Part shown: positions 16,722 to 23,206 of the stretch, piece after piece
Numbering within the stretch: position 1 is the stretch's first letter
How the letters are laid out: every line of letters starts with the position of its first letter
DNA from: a virus
Length of the DNA: 36,266 nucleotides
IMG/VR virus record: IMGVR_UViG_3300030328_002343
Location: 1-36,266 of that record
Strand: one strand, 5' to 3'
Position numbers and translations under genes: made by a program
Notes under the pieces: generated by a model
Seen by the model: the letters and a program-made list of their open reading frames with translations, nothing else
What the model was told of the DNA's origin: nothing
Databases searched by the model: none

Positions 16722-16985
16722 TTATTTCTTATATAAGTCTTGCAGTTTAATTAGCTTTTCTAGAAAGTCTCTGCAAGTAAATCCAATGTCTAGAGTAATA
16801 GTTTTTAATCCTTTCTCATCAGTATTTATACAATAGAACAGCTCTTGTGTTATCTTTGGTATTCCATTTTTGTCTAACATACTTTCTATCTTATCGCCAT
16901 CCATGTCTTCTTTTGTGCATAAACTATTGTTATATTCTACATCTTCTAACATAGTTTCATACGCTATCTGTTTCATTTTTCCCAT
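16722..16985 (-). CDS. Hypothetical protein, 87 aa
   Basis: Start chosen at ATG 16985 (GGAGG with 6-nt spacing; the ATG 6 nt earlier overlaps that site too closely). An acidic alpha/beta protein with a central FYCINTDEKGLKTITLDIGF strand region and a C-terminal helix. No known family by eye. The initiation region (16975-16997) is duplicated almost exactly before the next upstream gene. A GTTTAAAC site lies 3 nt past the stop. Confidence 0.65.
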   Translation of the reverse strand: MGKMKQIAYETMLEDVEYNNSLCTKEDMDGDKIESMLDKNGIPKITQELFYCINTDEKGLKTITLDIGFTCRDFLEKLIKLQDLYKK

Positions 16986-17151
16986 TTTCATCCTCCTTAT
17001 CTAAATCATTTTCGTATATAAAATCTGCCCAGTCTTTACACTTACTACACAAAGCTATAATTTCATCATCCTCTCCTACTGGCTCACTTGCTGGGCTACT
17101 GGTGCAACAGCTAGAAAGCAATTCTCCTCTATCTTCATCCATTTTTCCCAT
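16957..17151 (-). CDS. Small zinc-binding protein, 64 aa
   Basis: Start at ATG 17151, with the same initiation sequence as the next gene. ELLSSCCTSSPASEPVGEDD followed by ALCSKCKDW gives a CC...CxxC set, the pattern of small phage zinc-ribbon proteins. The C-terminus is acidic. Overlaps its downstream neighbour by 29 nt. Probably a small nucleic-acid- or protein-binding accessory factor; role unknown. Confidence 0.6.
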   Translation of the reverse strand: MGKMDEDRGELLSSCCTSSPASEPVGEDDEIIALCSKCKDWADFIYENDLDKEDENGKNETDSV

Positions 17152-17305
17152 TTTCATCCTCCAATCTAGGATTATATTTATCTCTTATTCTCCTAATAGA
17201 TGATATGCTATTATAGAACATAAACTCAAATCCTAATTTTTCTAACTCATCAATCTTTTTTCCTATTTCTTCTTGTATTTCAAACGCTTTTTCTGCTTTA
17301 CTCAT
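17135..17305 (-). CDS. Small helical protein, 56 aa
   Basis: Starts at ATG 17305 with GGAGGAAAAATG initiation, the same cassette used by several neighbours. The sequence is a charged helix (AFEIQEEIGKKIDELEKLGF) followed by SSIRRIRDKYNPR. It overlaps genes on both sides. No family recognised. Confidence 0.6.
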   Translation of the reverse strand: MSKAEKAFEIQEEIGKKIDELEKLGFEFMFYNSISSIRRIRDKYNPRLEDENGKNG

Positions 17306-17532
17306 TTTTCCTCCTTGTATTTAATTTGATTTATAGGTTGTATTAGAAAATCATCTATAGGAAGTTCGTCATCTTTATCTCTTTGACTATTCCAATCCTT
17401 AATCCATTTTTTAGGATTGTTTGTAGTGCAGAAATATTCATCTTCATATACTTTAATGTCTCTGCATTTCTTTAAATACACATTAAATAGTCCTGTGTTT
17501 AAATCCACTTCTGCTTTTTCTAAATATTTCAT
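17302..17532 (-). CDS. Hypothetical protein, 76 aa
   Basis: Starts after GGAGGAAAAATG and overlaps its downstream neighbour by 4 nt. Mixed polar sequence with Trp and Tyr (KKWIKDWNSQRDKDDELPID). Possibly a short beta domain at the N-terminus (VDLNTGLFNVYLKKC). Not recognised. Confidence 0.65.
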   Translation of the reverse strand: MKYLEKAEVDLNTGLFNVYLKKCRDIKVYEDEYFCTTNNPKKWIKDWNSQRDKDDELPIDDFLIQPINQIKYKEEK

Positions 17533-17732
17533 TTTTCCTCCTGTTTATTATGTTTGTAAAAAACTATTCCAGTTGAATAATCAATTTCTTCTACTCCCAC
17601 AGATTCAAAATCTGGTGCAGTATCTATTTCTTCTCTGTCTTTGTCGCTTAAACTGCTTAAATACGACCAATCAGTATGACCGTAATTATCTCTACAATAA
17701 TCGTCTATATATTCTGTAATATCTTTACTCAT
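17529..17732 (-). CDS. Small acidic protein, 67 aa
   Basis: Start set at ATG 17732 because GGAGGAAAAATG lies there; the longer frame to 17804 has no ribosome site. Acidic and Tyr-rich (DITEYIDDYCRDNYGHTDW). Part of a chain of genes with 4-nt overlaps. Function unknown. Confidence 0.65.
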   Translation of the reverse strand: MSKDITEYIDDYCRDNYGHTDWSYLSSLSDKDREEIDTAPDFESVGVEEIDYSTGIVFYKHNKQEEK

Positions 17733-17932
17733 TTTTCCTCCTTTGTAAGTTGTTCTATAAGTTTTTTTTGCATTGATGCTGGCAATTCTGTGGTCTTGAC
17801 CCACTCATCACCATCATGTATTACCTCTTCATCTTTAGCACTTTCAGAATAAATAATATAATCTTCATTATCAAATTTTAGAAAATTATTATCTTTATCT
17901 TTCAGTAAATAATCTGTGTCATATAATTTCAT
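17729..17932 (-). CDS. Small acidic protein, 67 aa
   Basis: Starts after AAGGAGGAAGT. The first half is beta-like with repeated short strands (YLLKDKDNNFLKFDNEDY), the second an acidic helix. It lies directly downstream of the GroES gene with a 4-nt overlap, so the two are co-translated. No family recognised. Confidence 0.65.
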   Translation of the reverse strand: MKLYDTDYLLKDKDNNFLKFDNEDYIIYSESAKDEEVIHDGDEWVKTTELPASMQKKLIEQLTKEEK

Positions 17933-18198
17933 ACTTCCTCCTTGATTATAGCCATTACATCTAACTCTCTAAATATAAAGAATTCTTCATCATCAAACAA
18001 GAACTTAGTTGCTACGTGATTTTGAAACATAACATAGTCTCCTTTAGAAACATGTTTTGTTTTTTCCCCAACAGCCATTATAACTCCTCTAGTTTGCAAT
18101 TCTTTGTTTTGTGATGATATAAGAATTCCACTATCTGTAGTCTCTTTTATTGCATCTGGTTTTAATACTATTCTATCCCCTATTGGTGTTAACTTCAT
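17929..18198 (-). CDS. GroES/Cpn10-like co-chaperonin
   Basis: 89 residues, slightly shorter than bacterial GroES. MKLTPIGDRIVLKPDAIKE opens as in Cpn10; TTDSGILI is the mobile-loop region that contacts GroEL; GDYVMFQNHVATKFLFDDEEFFIFRELDVMAII matches the C-terminal beta barrel. Phage versions (for example T4 gp31) replace host GroES to fold the capsid protein in host GroEL. No GroEL gene is in the window, so host GroEL would be used. Confidence 0.88.
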   Translation of the reverse strand: MKLTPIGDRIVLKPDAIKETTDSGILISSQNKELQTRGVIMAVGEKTKHVSKGDYVMFQNHVATKFLFDDEEFFIFRELDVMAIIKEEV

Positions 18199-18506
18199 TT
18201 TTCCTCCAATCTATGTGGACTATCAAATTCATGTTTAAAATCGCAATCTACATCTTCTTGCTCTCCATCAATTATCATTTCTATATGTTTGCTTTTTATA
18301 CCCATTGCCTCTAACATGGTAACCCCGTTTAAACGCAGTTTCTGAGATTCCCATTTGTTAAGTTTTTCTATTAATGATATTGCTAACTCTTTACGACCTC
18401 TAACAATATCTTTAGTCTCGTCTGTGATACAATCTATGTCTGCGTCACTTACTAGCTCATCATCAAGCCAGTCTTTCATCTGTTGTATTATTAATTTTTC
18501 GTTCAT
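18195..18506 (-). CDS. Hypothetical acidic protein, 103 aa
   Basis: A helical acidic protein (DWLDDELVSDADIDCITDE; later IEMIIDGEQEDVDCDF). It overlaps GroES by 4 nt at its 3' end and starts inside the end of its upstream neighbour, so it is co-translated. The GTTTAAAC at 18327-18334 is read as LRLNG. No family recognised. Confidence 0.68.
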   Translation of the reverse strand: MNEKLIIQQMKDWLDDELVSDADIDCITDETKDIVRGRKELAISLIEKLNKWESQKLRLNGVTMLEAMGIKSKHIEMIIDGEQEDVDCDFKHEFDSPHRLEEK

Positions 18507-18889
18507 TTCTTATCTCCTTTTTTAAGTTTTAACTTTTCAGTTTTAATTTGTAAATAGTTTATCATATGACCATGAAGAAGTCTTTCCTGCCCCTCCAAAA
18601 ATTCGCTATCAGTTATTGTAGAATAACTATTTTTTTGTATTTCATTTCCAGACAAAACATTTAACCTTTGTTTCATTACCTCTGTATCATTGCAATAGTT
18701 ACAACATCTACCTTTATTTACTGGTTCTGAACTATGTCCTTTTGTCCAGACTGGTTTTCCATCTTTATATAAAACATCAAGTTCATCATAGCAAATAGAG
18801 CAAGTTAAAACAGGTTCTTTAATAAGGTCTCTGTTCCAACATCCCCATCCATATCTTATCTCGTTATGAAATATTGTTTCTTTACTCAT
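18503..18889 (-). CDS. Zinc-binding phage protein (CxxC ... CCxxC), 128 aa
   Basis: Contains LTCSICYDELDVLYKDGKPVW followed by TKGHSSEPVNKGRCCNYCN, a conserved layout seen in many phage early proteins: two Cys pairs around a GH..EP..GRCC motif, presumably one zinc site. The C-terminal third is a charged helix. Function in the family is not known to me. Confidence 0.7.
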   Translation of the reverse strand: MSKETIFHNEIRYGWGCWNRDLIKEPVLTCSICYDELDVLYKDGKPVWTKGHSSEPVNKGRCCNYCNDTEVMKQRLNVLSGNEIQKNSYSTITDSEFLEGQERLLHGHMINYLQIKTEKLKLKKGDKK

Positions 18890-19022
18890 TATTGTTTAAT
18901 CCGTTTAAACGCTCTGTTTTATTTTTCTTTTCGTGTAAATCCTTAATAGTTTTTCTTATCTTAATAGCGTTCTCGTTATATTCTTTTAACGCTTTTTCAA
19001 ATCGCATGTTTATTCTTTTCAT
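18882..19022 (-). CDS. Small basic helical protein, 46 aa
   Basis: Starts at ATG 19022 with GGAGG and 6-nt spacing; the end overlaps the next gene. A single charged helix (RFEKALKEYNENAIKIRK) followed by TERLNGLNNNE, whose RLN is encoded by a GTTTAAAC site (18903-18910) close to the stop. Function unknown. Confidence 0.6.
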   Translation of the reverse strand: MKRINMRFEKALKEYNENAIKIRKTIKDLHEKKNKTERLNGLNNNE

Positions 19023-19023
19023 A

Positions 19024-19275
19024 TTAAGCCTCCTTGTTTAAACGTTTTACATCTTCTTCTTCTGCCATCCTATTGATAGCCATTTTTTTTCTATCTGTTA
19101 TTTCAAATCCAAAATCAAGACATCCCTCTTGAGTTAATCCGTTAGAACAAATAACTTCTGGTGTTCCTAAATTAACATCTTCTTCATCAGTCCACTCTAC
19201 TCCAACAATATAGAATCCAATAGGATTATCGTCTGGAACATTTTTTAATAGTGTTTTTAGCTCTTTTGCTTTCAT
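19024..19275 (-). CDS. Hypothetical protein, 83 aa
   Basis: Start at ATG 19275, after GAGGAGGCGTAAT, the same initiation sequence as its upstream neighbour. Contains NPIGFYIVGVEWTDEEDVNL, then EVICSNGLTQEGCLDFGFEI, a compact beta-rich domain; the end KRLNKEA carries a GTTTAAAC site. Not recognised. Confidence 0.68.
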   Translation of the reverse strand: MKAKELKTLLKNVPDDNPIGFYIVGVEWTDEEDVNLGTPEVICSNGLTQEGCLDFGFEITDRKKMAINRMAEEEDVKRLNKEA

Positions 19276-19276
19276 A

Positions 19277-19453
19277 TTACGCCTCCTCATCTTTTTTTAG
19301 ATTCCATTGATTTTGTAGGTCTCTTGCTATTTCGTCTAGTTTTTCTAGACTCAATGATTGACTTAAAAACAAATCTAGAAAGTTTTCTAAATCTGCCCTT
19401 AGTTCGTTTGCTATTTGCTCAGCTGTGTTTGATGTATTATAAACTTGTTTCAT
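19277..19453 (-). CDS. Small helical protein, 58 aa
   Basis: Starts at ATG 19453 after AAGGAGGCGTAAT. Helical and acidic (AEQIANELRADLENFLDLFL, then LEKLDEIARDL). First gene after the promoter at 19500-19529. No family recognised; small size and coupling suggest a protein-interaction role, unproven. Confidence 0.62.
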   Translation of the reverse strand: MKQVYNTSNTAEQIANELRADLENFLDLFLSQSLSLEKLDEIARDLQNQWNLKKDEEA

Positions 19454-19476
19454 ATTACGCCTCCTTGTTTTGTTCT

Positions 19477-19529
19477 GCTAGCTATTGCTAGCTCTAGTTA
19501 GTTTAGTTATTATGTTATCAACTTGTCAA
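19477..19529 (-). promoter_or_regulatory. Promoter with GCTAGC repeat at the start point
   Basis: -35 TTGACA (19524-19529), 18-bp spacer, -10 TAAACT (19500-19505), minus strand, overlapping the 3' end of the ADP-ribosyltransferase-like gene. GCTAGC-TATT-GCTAGC (19477-19492) lies where transcription would start and may be an operator. It would drive the chain of small genes from 19453 down through GroES. Confidence 0.6.
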
Positions 19530-20009
19530 GACTTTTTTTTCCATGACATATTTTGGGGGAACAAATACTTCTTGTTCAAGTTCCCAATACGCCTGGAAGT
19601 TAGCCACGTTTAAACGACCTTGATATACTACTGGCGACTTATCTTTGTTCACACTTGCAAACCTATTTGCAAACCAGAAAGCTCTCTTCTTATCTAATGT
19701 CCAGCTATACCCATGCTCATGGTCTCCCAGAGTTCCTCTGTAGACAACAATTTCTTCATTGTCCATCACCAGCTTTTCAAACTCTGTATACTCTGACGTG
19801 TTCATTGAATAGCTCGCCATATCGTAGTGATACTCCAGTATCTCCTGTGCTACCTTATCTGTCATCAAAGGATAAACTTTATCAATGTCTTGGTAGCTCT
19901 GTTTAAACGCTGTCCAAAATATATCTTCGCCTATCTTGTTCTGAGCTATGTCCTCAAACAGAAGAATCATACCCTCTGTGCTATCATATTTATCTAGTAT
20001 TTCTTGCAT
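19518..20009 (-). CDS. Putative mono-ADP-ribosyltransferase (R-S-ExE type)
   Basis: 163 residues. The C-terminal two thirds show the order of an arginine-type ADP-ribosyltransferase: Arg91 in VVYRG, Ser-Trp-Thr at 102-104 (YSWTLDKKRAFWFANRF), and Glu145-Gln-Glu147 in ELEQEVFVPP. In this fold these bind NAD and catalyse transfer to a host protein; T4 Alt and Mod are phage examples that modify RNA polymerase. The gene has its own promoter (20043-20071) and AAGGAG. Assignment is from motifs only; the spacing is shorter than in toxins. Two GTTTAAAC sites lie within. Confidence 0.6.
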   Translation of the reverse strand: MQEILDKYDSTEGMILLFEDIAQNKIGEDIFWTAFKQSYQDIDKVYPLMTDKVAQEILEYHYDMASYSMNTSEYTEFEKLVMDNEEIVVYRGTLGDHEHGYSWTLDKKRAFWFANRFASVNKDKSPVVYQGRLNVANFQAYWELEQEVFVPPKYVMEKKVLTS

Positions 20010-20042
20010 ATCTAACTCCTTGTTAAGTGTTGATTACGACTA

Positions 20043-20071
20043 ATAGTAATGAATCCTAATGCCAATGTCAA
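20043..20071 (-). promoter_or_regulatory. Early promoter for the ADP-ribosyltransferase-like gene
   Basis: -35 TTGACA (20066-20071), 17-bp spacer, -10 TACTAT (20043-20048), minus strand. It shares TTAGGATTCATTA and the leader CACTTAACAAGGAGT with the promoter at 21416-21444. A GTTTAAAC site sits exactly 17 bp upstream of the -35 (20089-20096). Confidence 0.72.
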
Positions 20072-20108
20072 CATTTATTATTGACACCGTTTAAACGCCT
20101 TGTAAAAA

Positions 20109-20134
20109 AGCCCCAAAGTTTTATCCCTGGGGCT
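20109..20134 (-). terminator. Intrinsic terminator
   Basis: A 7-bp stem, AGCCCCA/TGGGGCT, with a 12-nt loop; on the minus strand it is followed by TTTTT. It ends the transcript of the membrane-protein gene at 20143 just before the next promoter. Confidence 0.82.
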
Positions 20135-20142
20135 ATCGCACA

Positions 20143-20427
20143 TTACAAGGAAAATACTTTTTGATTTTTCTCTATCTTTAATACCTTTCTAATTACGCTT
20201 ACTAGTGCCATACTAAAAAGCATAACAATAGAGAACCAACAAAAGAACAATAACCACCCCTCAATCATATAGTGAGCGTCATTAGTTAAATATCTATGTT
20301 TATGATTTCCTAATATCAATGTTAAAATCACACAAAATATTTGTGTCCTAAAGAACATTATAGCTGATGCTTTATTAATCTCTGTTAAGTTTTCTTTTAT
20401 TTCATGTCTGCATGTTAATTTCTTCAT
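20143..20427 (-). CDS. Two-span membrane protein, 94 aa
   Basis: Two hydrophobic segments: residues ~22-40 (AIMFFRTQIFCVILTLILG) and ~57-79 (GWLLFFCWFSIVMLFSMALV), with charged ends. Starts with GGAGGAG and an ATGA overlap with the upstream gene. It lies in the early block, so a host-membrane modifying role (such as superinfection exclusion) is more likely than lysis, but neither is shown. Confidence 0.72.
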   Translation of the reverse strand: MKKLTCRHEIKENLTEINKASAIMFFRTQIFCVILTLILGNHKHRYLTNDAHYMIEGWLLFFCWFSIVMLFSMALVSVIRKVLKIEKNQKVFSL

Positions 20428-21383
20428 ATACTCCTCCTTTTTTCTTCTTCATCTTGGTTATGAATTTGTTTTAAATGTTGATTTAATCTATCTAGACAGC
20501 TAGAAAGATAAGAGTGTTCAAATGCTCTATAAGTTTTACTCTTATAACCATTTCTTTTGTTATAAGCCTCAAACTCTTTTGTGTAAGACTGATAATTCTC
20601 AATTAGCCTAACGTAACTACTGGAAAACTCTCTTTTTTGGTCAAGAGTTCCATGATTAATATAATCTAAGCATATAGATTCAGCTTTTTTAAACTTATTG
20701 TAAATATTCATTGGGTCGTTTAAACGCTCTAAGAACCTATTGTATCTTTCTTCCATCATCTTAGACTTATAGTCCTTTTCGCTAATAAACTTAATAGCAT
20801 TATATTTTTCTTTCACTCTTTTATTTCTTTTATCAGACGCTTTCATATAAGGCATTGATGGGTCTAAAGATAGATGTAAATATTTAACTTTCAATCCATC
20901 TTCATAACAAGCCTCTTTAATACCTTTAAGGCTTTTTAGTCCAAACAGATTTTTCCCCCAGCTCTCTTTTCCTCCGTAGTTATTGTATTTTACTTTTCTA
21001 GCTGATTTGATTCTCTCTGGGTGCTTTCCTCTTCCGTAAGCAAATATCCAGCTGGTTTCATACCAGAGAGGCTTTCCGTCTTGAAAGATATTTAAGCATC
21101 CGTTCTCTATGGTAGCAATACGCTCTTGCCAATTATCTGTTCGTCTCTTGTATACTTTATATTCTATATGGTTTTGTGCTAAGACAAAATCAATACCACT
21201 CTTAGACGGGGAGTCGTTTAAACGTAAGTGTTCATCTTTTACTTTATTCCACTCTATCCCAAGCTCTCTAGCTCCGTAAGATACAAAGTTTTTTGGTAAT
21301 CCTTTTTCTCTTGCTCTGATAGGTTCTGTCTTAGTGTTCCAAGTTGACCAATCAAAAACTATATTATTTAATGTGTTATTCAT
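20424..21383 (-). CDS. Hypothetical protein, 319 aa, weak PD-(D/E)XK-like motif
   Basis: Largest early gene without a clear family. Residues ~60-80 contain SGIDFV-x6-IEYKVYKRR, an Asp-x(n)-Glu-x-Lys arrangement that might be a nuclease core; the rest is Tyr/Lys/Trp-rich and helical, with the C-terminal third probably coiled. It has the best promoter in the window upstream (21416-21444), so it is likely made early and in quantity. Two GTTTAAAC copies, both read as RLN. The nuclease idea is weak. Confidence 0.7.
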   Translation of the reverse strand: MNNTLNNIVFDWSTWNTKTEPIRAREKGLPKNFVSYGARELGIEWNKVKDEHLRLNDSPSKSGIDFVLAQNHIEYKVYKRRTDNWQERIATIENGCLNIFQDGKPLWYETSWIFAYGRGKHPERIKSARKVKYNNYGGKESWGKNLFGLKSLKGIKEACYEDGLKVKYLHLSLDPSMPYMKASDKRNKRVKEKYNAIKFISEKDYKSKMMEERYNRFLERLNDPMNIYNKFKKAESICLDYINHGTLDQKREFSSSYVRLIENYQSYTKEFEAYNKRNGYKSKTYRAFEHSYLSSCLDRLNQHLKQIHNQDEEEKRRSI

Positions 21384-21415
21384 ATTTCACTCCTTGTTAA
21401 GTGTTAATGTTTACG

Positions 21416-21444
21416 ATTATAATGAATCCTAAAACAAGTGTCAA
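21416..21444 (-). promoter_or_regulatory. Perfect sigma70-type promoter
   Basis: TTGACA (21439-21444), 17-bp spacer, TATAAT (21416-21421), minus strand: full consensus. The spacer end (TTAGGATTCAT) and the untranslated leader are shared with the promoter at 20043-20071. GTTTAAAC at 21462-21469 is 17 bp upstream of the -35. Confidence 0.88.
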
Positions 21445-21463
21445 TACTTTTCTTTGACCTCGT

Positions 21464-21682
21464 TTAAACGCCCTCTTGCATTTGTTCCAGTTGTTTATTT
21501 ATTGTGTCCAGAATAAGCTCTGCCTCTATGTTTTCAGTTTCAAGAATAGTATATTCTTCTCGTTCTTCGTCATAATATCTGCCATCATAACCTTTAAACT
21601 CTCTTTCCATTTTTCTTTCGTTGCATCTAATAGTAGTTTCGCAACTCTTTTTAATACTCATTACTATTGATTTATAATCCAT
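21464..21682 (-). CDS. Hypothetical acidic protein, 72 aa
   Basis: A charged helical protein (MEREFKGYDGRYYDEER, then LETENIEAELILDTINKQLE). Its stop codon TAA is the centre of a GTTTAAAC site (21462-21469). Starts after AAAGGAG. No family recognised. Confidence 0.65.
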   Translation of the reverse strand: MDYKSIVMSIKKSCETTIRCNERKMEREFKGYDGRYYDEEREEYTILETENIEAELILDTINKQLEQMQEGV

Positions 21683-21718
21683 TTTATTCTCCTTTGTTTA
21701 GTGTGTTTAAACGCTGTC

Positions 21719-22279
21719 TTACAACAGCCTAGTTCCCTCGCCAAATTTATCTTCTACTAACTCATTGATGCTTTTGACTAAATCCCTGTCAAATAAATAG
21801 CTATCATAACTACCATTGTCTAGTTTTTTTCTAGCATTATTAATAGTATTATAGTCTCTGAAAAATAGGTCAGCCTCATCCATTAGTTTTATTGTGTCGC
21901 TTATGACATCACTCATGCTGTCAAAATCTCCTCCATTGGCGTAAAAACCAATAACATAATATCCTTCCATGTCTTTGTGAAATCCATTTTTTTTGTCGTG
22001 CGCCCATTGATAACTATCTGGCTCTTTTACCAAGTGAAATCCAGCTGTTAGCTCTCTGTTATAAAAAGGTATTGGTTTTACTTTGTTTTCTTCGCCAGAA
22101 AAACTATCATAGTTGCACAAATCTCTGCTGTATGCAAATAAGTGTTCATTAGCCCAAGGGTGTCCTGGAGGTAAAGCGATATAGCCATTTCCCCATCCTT
22201 TACAGTTATTATTTTCTCTAATTATCCAGTAATATGTTGTTCCGTCTGCTTTTGTTACTTTGTTCCATTTTTGTTCCAT
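21719..22279 (-). CDS. Hypothetical phage protein, 186 aa
   Basis: The N-terminal part has WIIRENNNCKGWGNGYIALP followed by PGHPWANEH, a conserved-looking GNGYxALPPGHP motif found in phage proteins of unknown function, then a compact alpha/beta domain and acidic helices. Starts after AAGGAG. A GTTTAAAC site lies 6 nt beyond the stop. Role unknown. Confidence 0.7.
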   Translation of the reverse strand: MEQKWNKVTKADGTTYYWIIRENNNCKGWGNGYIALPPGHPWANEHLFAYSRDLCNYDSFSGEENKVKPIPFYNRELTAGFHLVKEPDSYQWAHDKKNGFHKDMEGYYVIGFYANGGDFDSMSDVISDTIKLMDEADLFFRDYNTINNARKKLDNGSYDSYLFDRDLVKSINELVEDKFGEGTRLL

Positions 22280-22280
22280 C

Positions 22281-22439
22281 TTATTCTCCTTTGTTTTTGT
22301 TAATACAACATTTTTTATATTTTAATCCACTACCACAATTACATTTTTCATTTCTACCTTGTTGCTTTTTAGGTCTAAATAATTGTTCGTAATACTTTTT
22401 ATAGCCACCTGCTAATCTAATTCTTTCGCCCTTAGTCAT
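22281..22439 (-). CDS. Small SEC-C zinc-motif protein, 52 aa
   Basis: Residues 33-45, CNCGSGLKYKKCC, are a complete SEC-C zinc-binding motif as at the SecA C-terminus and in many small phage and bacterial proteins. The N-terminal half is basic. The start overlaps the upstream stop (TAATG), with GGAG 10 nt before. SEC-C motifs bind ribosomes or SecB in known cases; the target here is unknown. Confidence 0.72.
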   Translation of the reverse strand: MTKGERIRLAGGYKKYYEQLFRPKKQQGRNEKCNCGSGLKYKKCCINKNKGE

Positions 22440-22738
22440 TATATACTGACTCCGTTTAAACGGTCTGTTTTGTTTTTCTTCTTATCTCCTTTGCCATCTA
22501 AAAAAGTTCCATCTTCTTTTCTGCCAAACATAATATTTTTGCTTTTCATGCGAATCTTTCTGCATGGTGTTACGGCAATAAAATATCTTTTTTGAGCGTC
22601 TGATAAAGGCATTGCTTTGATAAATCCATTACTATCATATTTAGTTGGTTGTTTTATCTGATAGTTTAAATCATCAATATCTTTCTGACTAATATCAAGA
22701 TTAATATTTCTTTTTAATTTATTACAATATACTTTCAT
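22439..22738 (-). CDS. Hypothetical basic protein, 99 aa
   Basis: Start at ATG 22738 (GGAGG then CGTG). Lys-rich, with AMPLSDAQKRYFIAVTPCRKI and a very basic C-terminal region ending in TDRLNGVSI, where GTTTAAAC encodes RLN. First gene downstream of the origin region, with its own promoter. Possible nucleic-acid binding from its charge; no family recognised. Confidence 0.65.
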   Translation of the reverse strand: MKVYCNKLKRNINLDISQKDIDDLNYQIKQPTKYDSNGFIKAMPLSDAQKRYFIAVTPCRKIRMKSKNIMFGRKEDGTFLDGKGDKKKNKTDRLNGVSI

Positions 22739-22770
22739 CACGCCTCCTTGTTTGCGTTAATTTATAAGAA

Positions 22771-22798
22771 CCTATAAATAAAAAATCCATATTGTCAA
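22771..22798 (-). promoter_or_regulatory. Promoter near the origin region
   Basis: -35 TTGACA (22793-22798), 16-bp spacer, -10 TATAGG (22771-22776), minus strand, 33 nt before the ATG of the 99-aa gene. A second weaker candidate lies upstream (TTGACA 22861-22866, 17 bp, TATGGA 22838-22843). Confidence 0.55.
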
Positions 22799-23047
22799 TA
22801 AAAAAAATAAAAATATTTTCATAGCTTTTAAAAAGTTTCCATAGCATCAAAAACGTCTTTTGTCAAGCTCTTTTTTTTCACTGGCTCAAAACTGCTTAAC
22901 TTGTTCAAATCAAACCCTCACAGAAAGCCCCAGGATACCCCTAGAACGCATTAAAAAAGTTTTTTAGTGTGAATATATGATTAAATGAATTTATAGAGGA
23001 GAAAGCTTTTTAATATCTTAGTAAAAAACCTCCATAGTTAATACGCT

Positions 23048-23141
23048 GTTTAAACGCTCTCTAGTTATCCACAAGTTATACACATAAAAGTTTTCCACAA
23101 GTTATACACAAAATGTGGATAAGTCTACACGCCGTTTAAAC
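23048..23141. other. Probable replication origin: five DnaA boxes framed by GTTTAAAC sites
   Basis: Boxes: TTATCCACA (23065-23073), TTATACACA (23076-23084), TTTTCCACA (23091-23099), TTATACACA (23102-23110), and TTATCCACA on the minus strand (23114-23122). Two are perfect strong boxes and three are one-base variants, all within 58 bp. Each side carries the identical 16-mer GTTTAAACGCTCTCTA (23048-23063 and 23134-23149). DnaA-box clusters mark origins opened by DnaA. No dnaA gene is visible, so host DnaA would be recruited. Confidence 0.8.
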
Positions 23142-23166
23142 GCTCTCTAAAAATAGGTAAAAAAAA

Positions 23167-23184
23167 AGGGCTATTTCTAGCCCT
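23167..23184. terminator. Intrinsic terminator next to the origin
   Basis: AGGGCTA/TAGCCCT, 7-bp stem with a 4-nt loop, A run before and CTTTTTCT after, so usable in both directions. It ends the minus-strand transcript of the 23207-25065 genes and insulates the origin. Confidence 0.8.
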
Positions 23185-23206
23185 CTTTTTCTGTTCTGGT
23201 TTTTAT

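Larger units (their letters stand above)
22739..23206. other. 468-bp non-coding region holding the probable replication origin
   Basis: From left to right: two minus-strand promoters (22771-22866), a long A/T-rich stretch (22755-22840) that could melt, a mixed section with no recognised feature (22870-23040), then the DnaA-box cluster framed by two GTTTAAAC sites, and a terminator (23167-23184). No convincing gene was found in it. Confidence 0.7.

Noticed and set aside
20424-21383. Naming the 319-aa protein a nuclease
   Set aside because: Only one D-x(n)-ExK-like stretch supports it; the other core elements are not visible.
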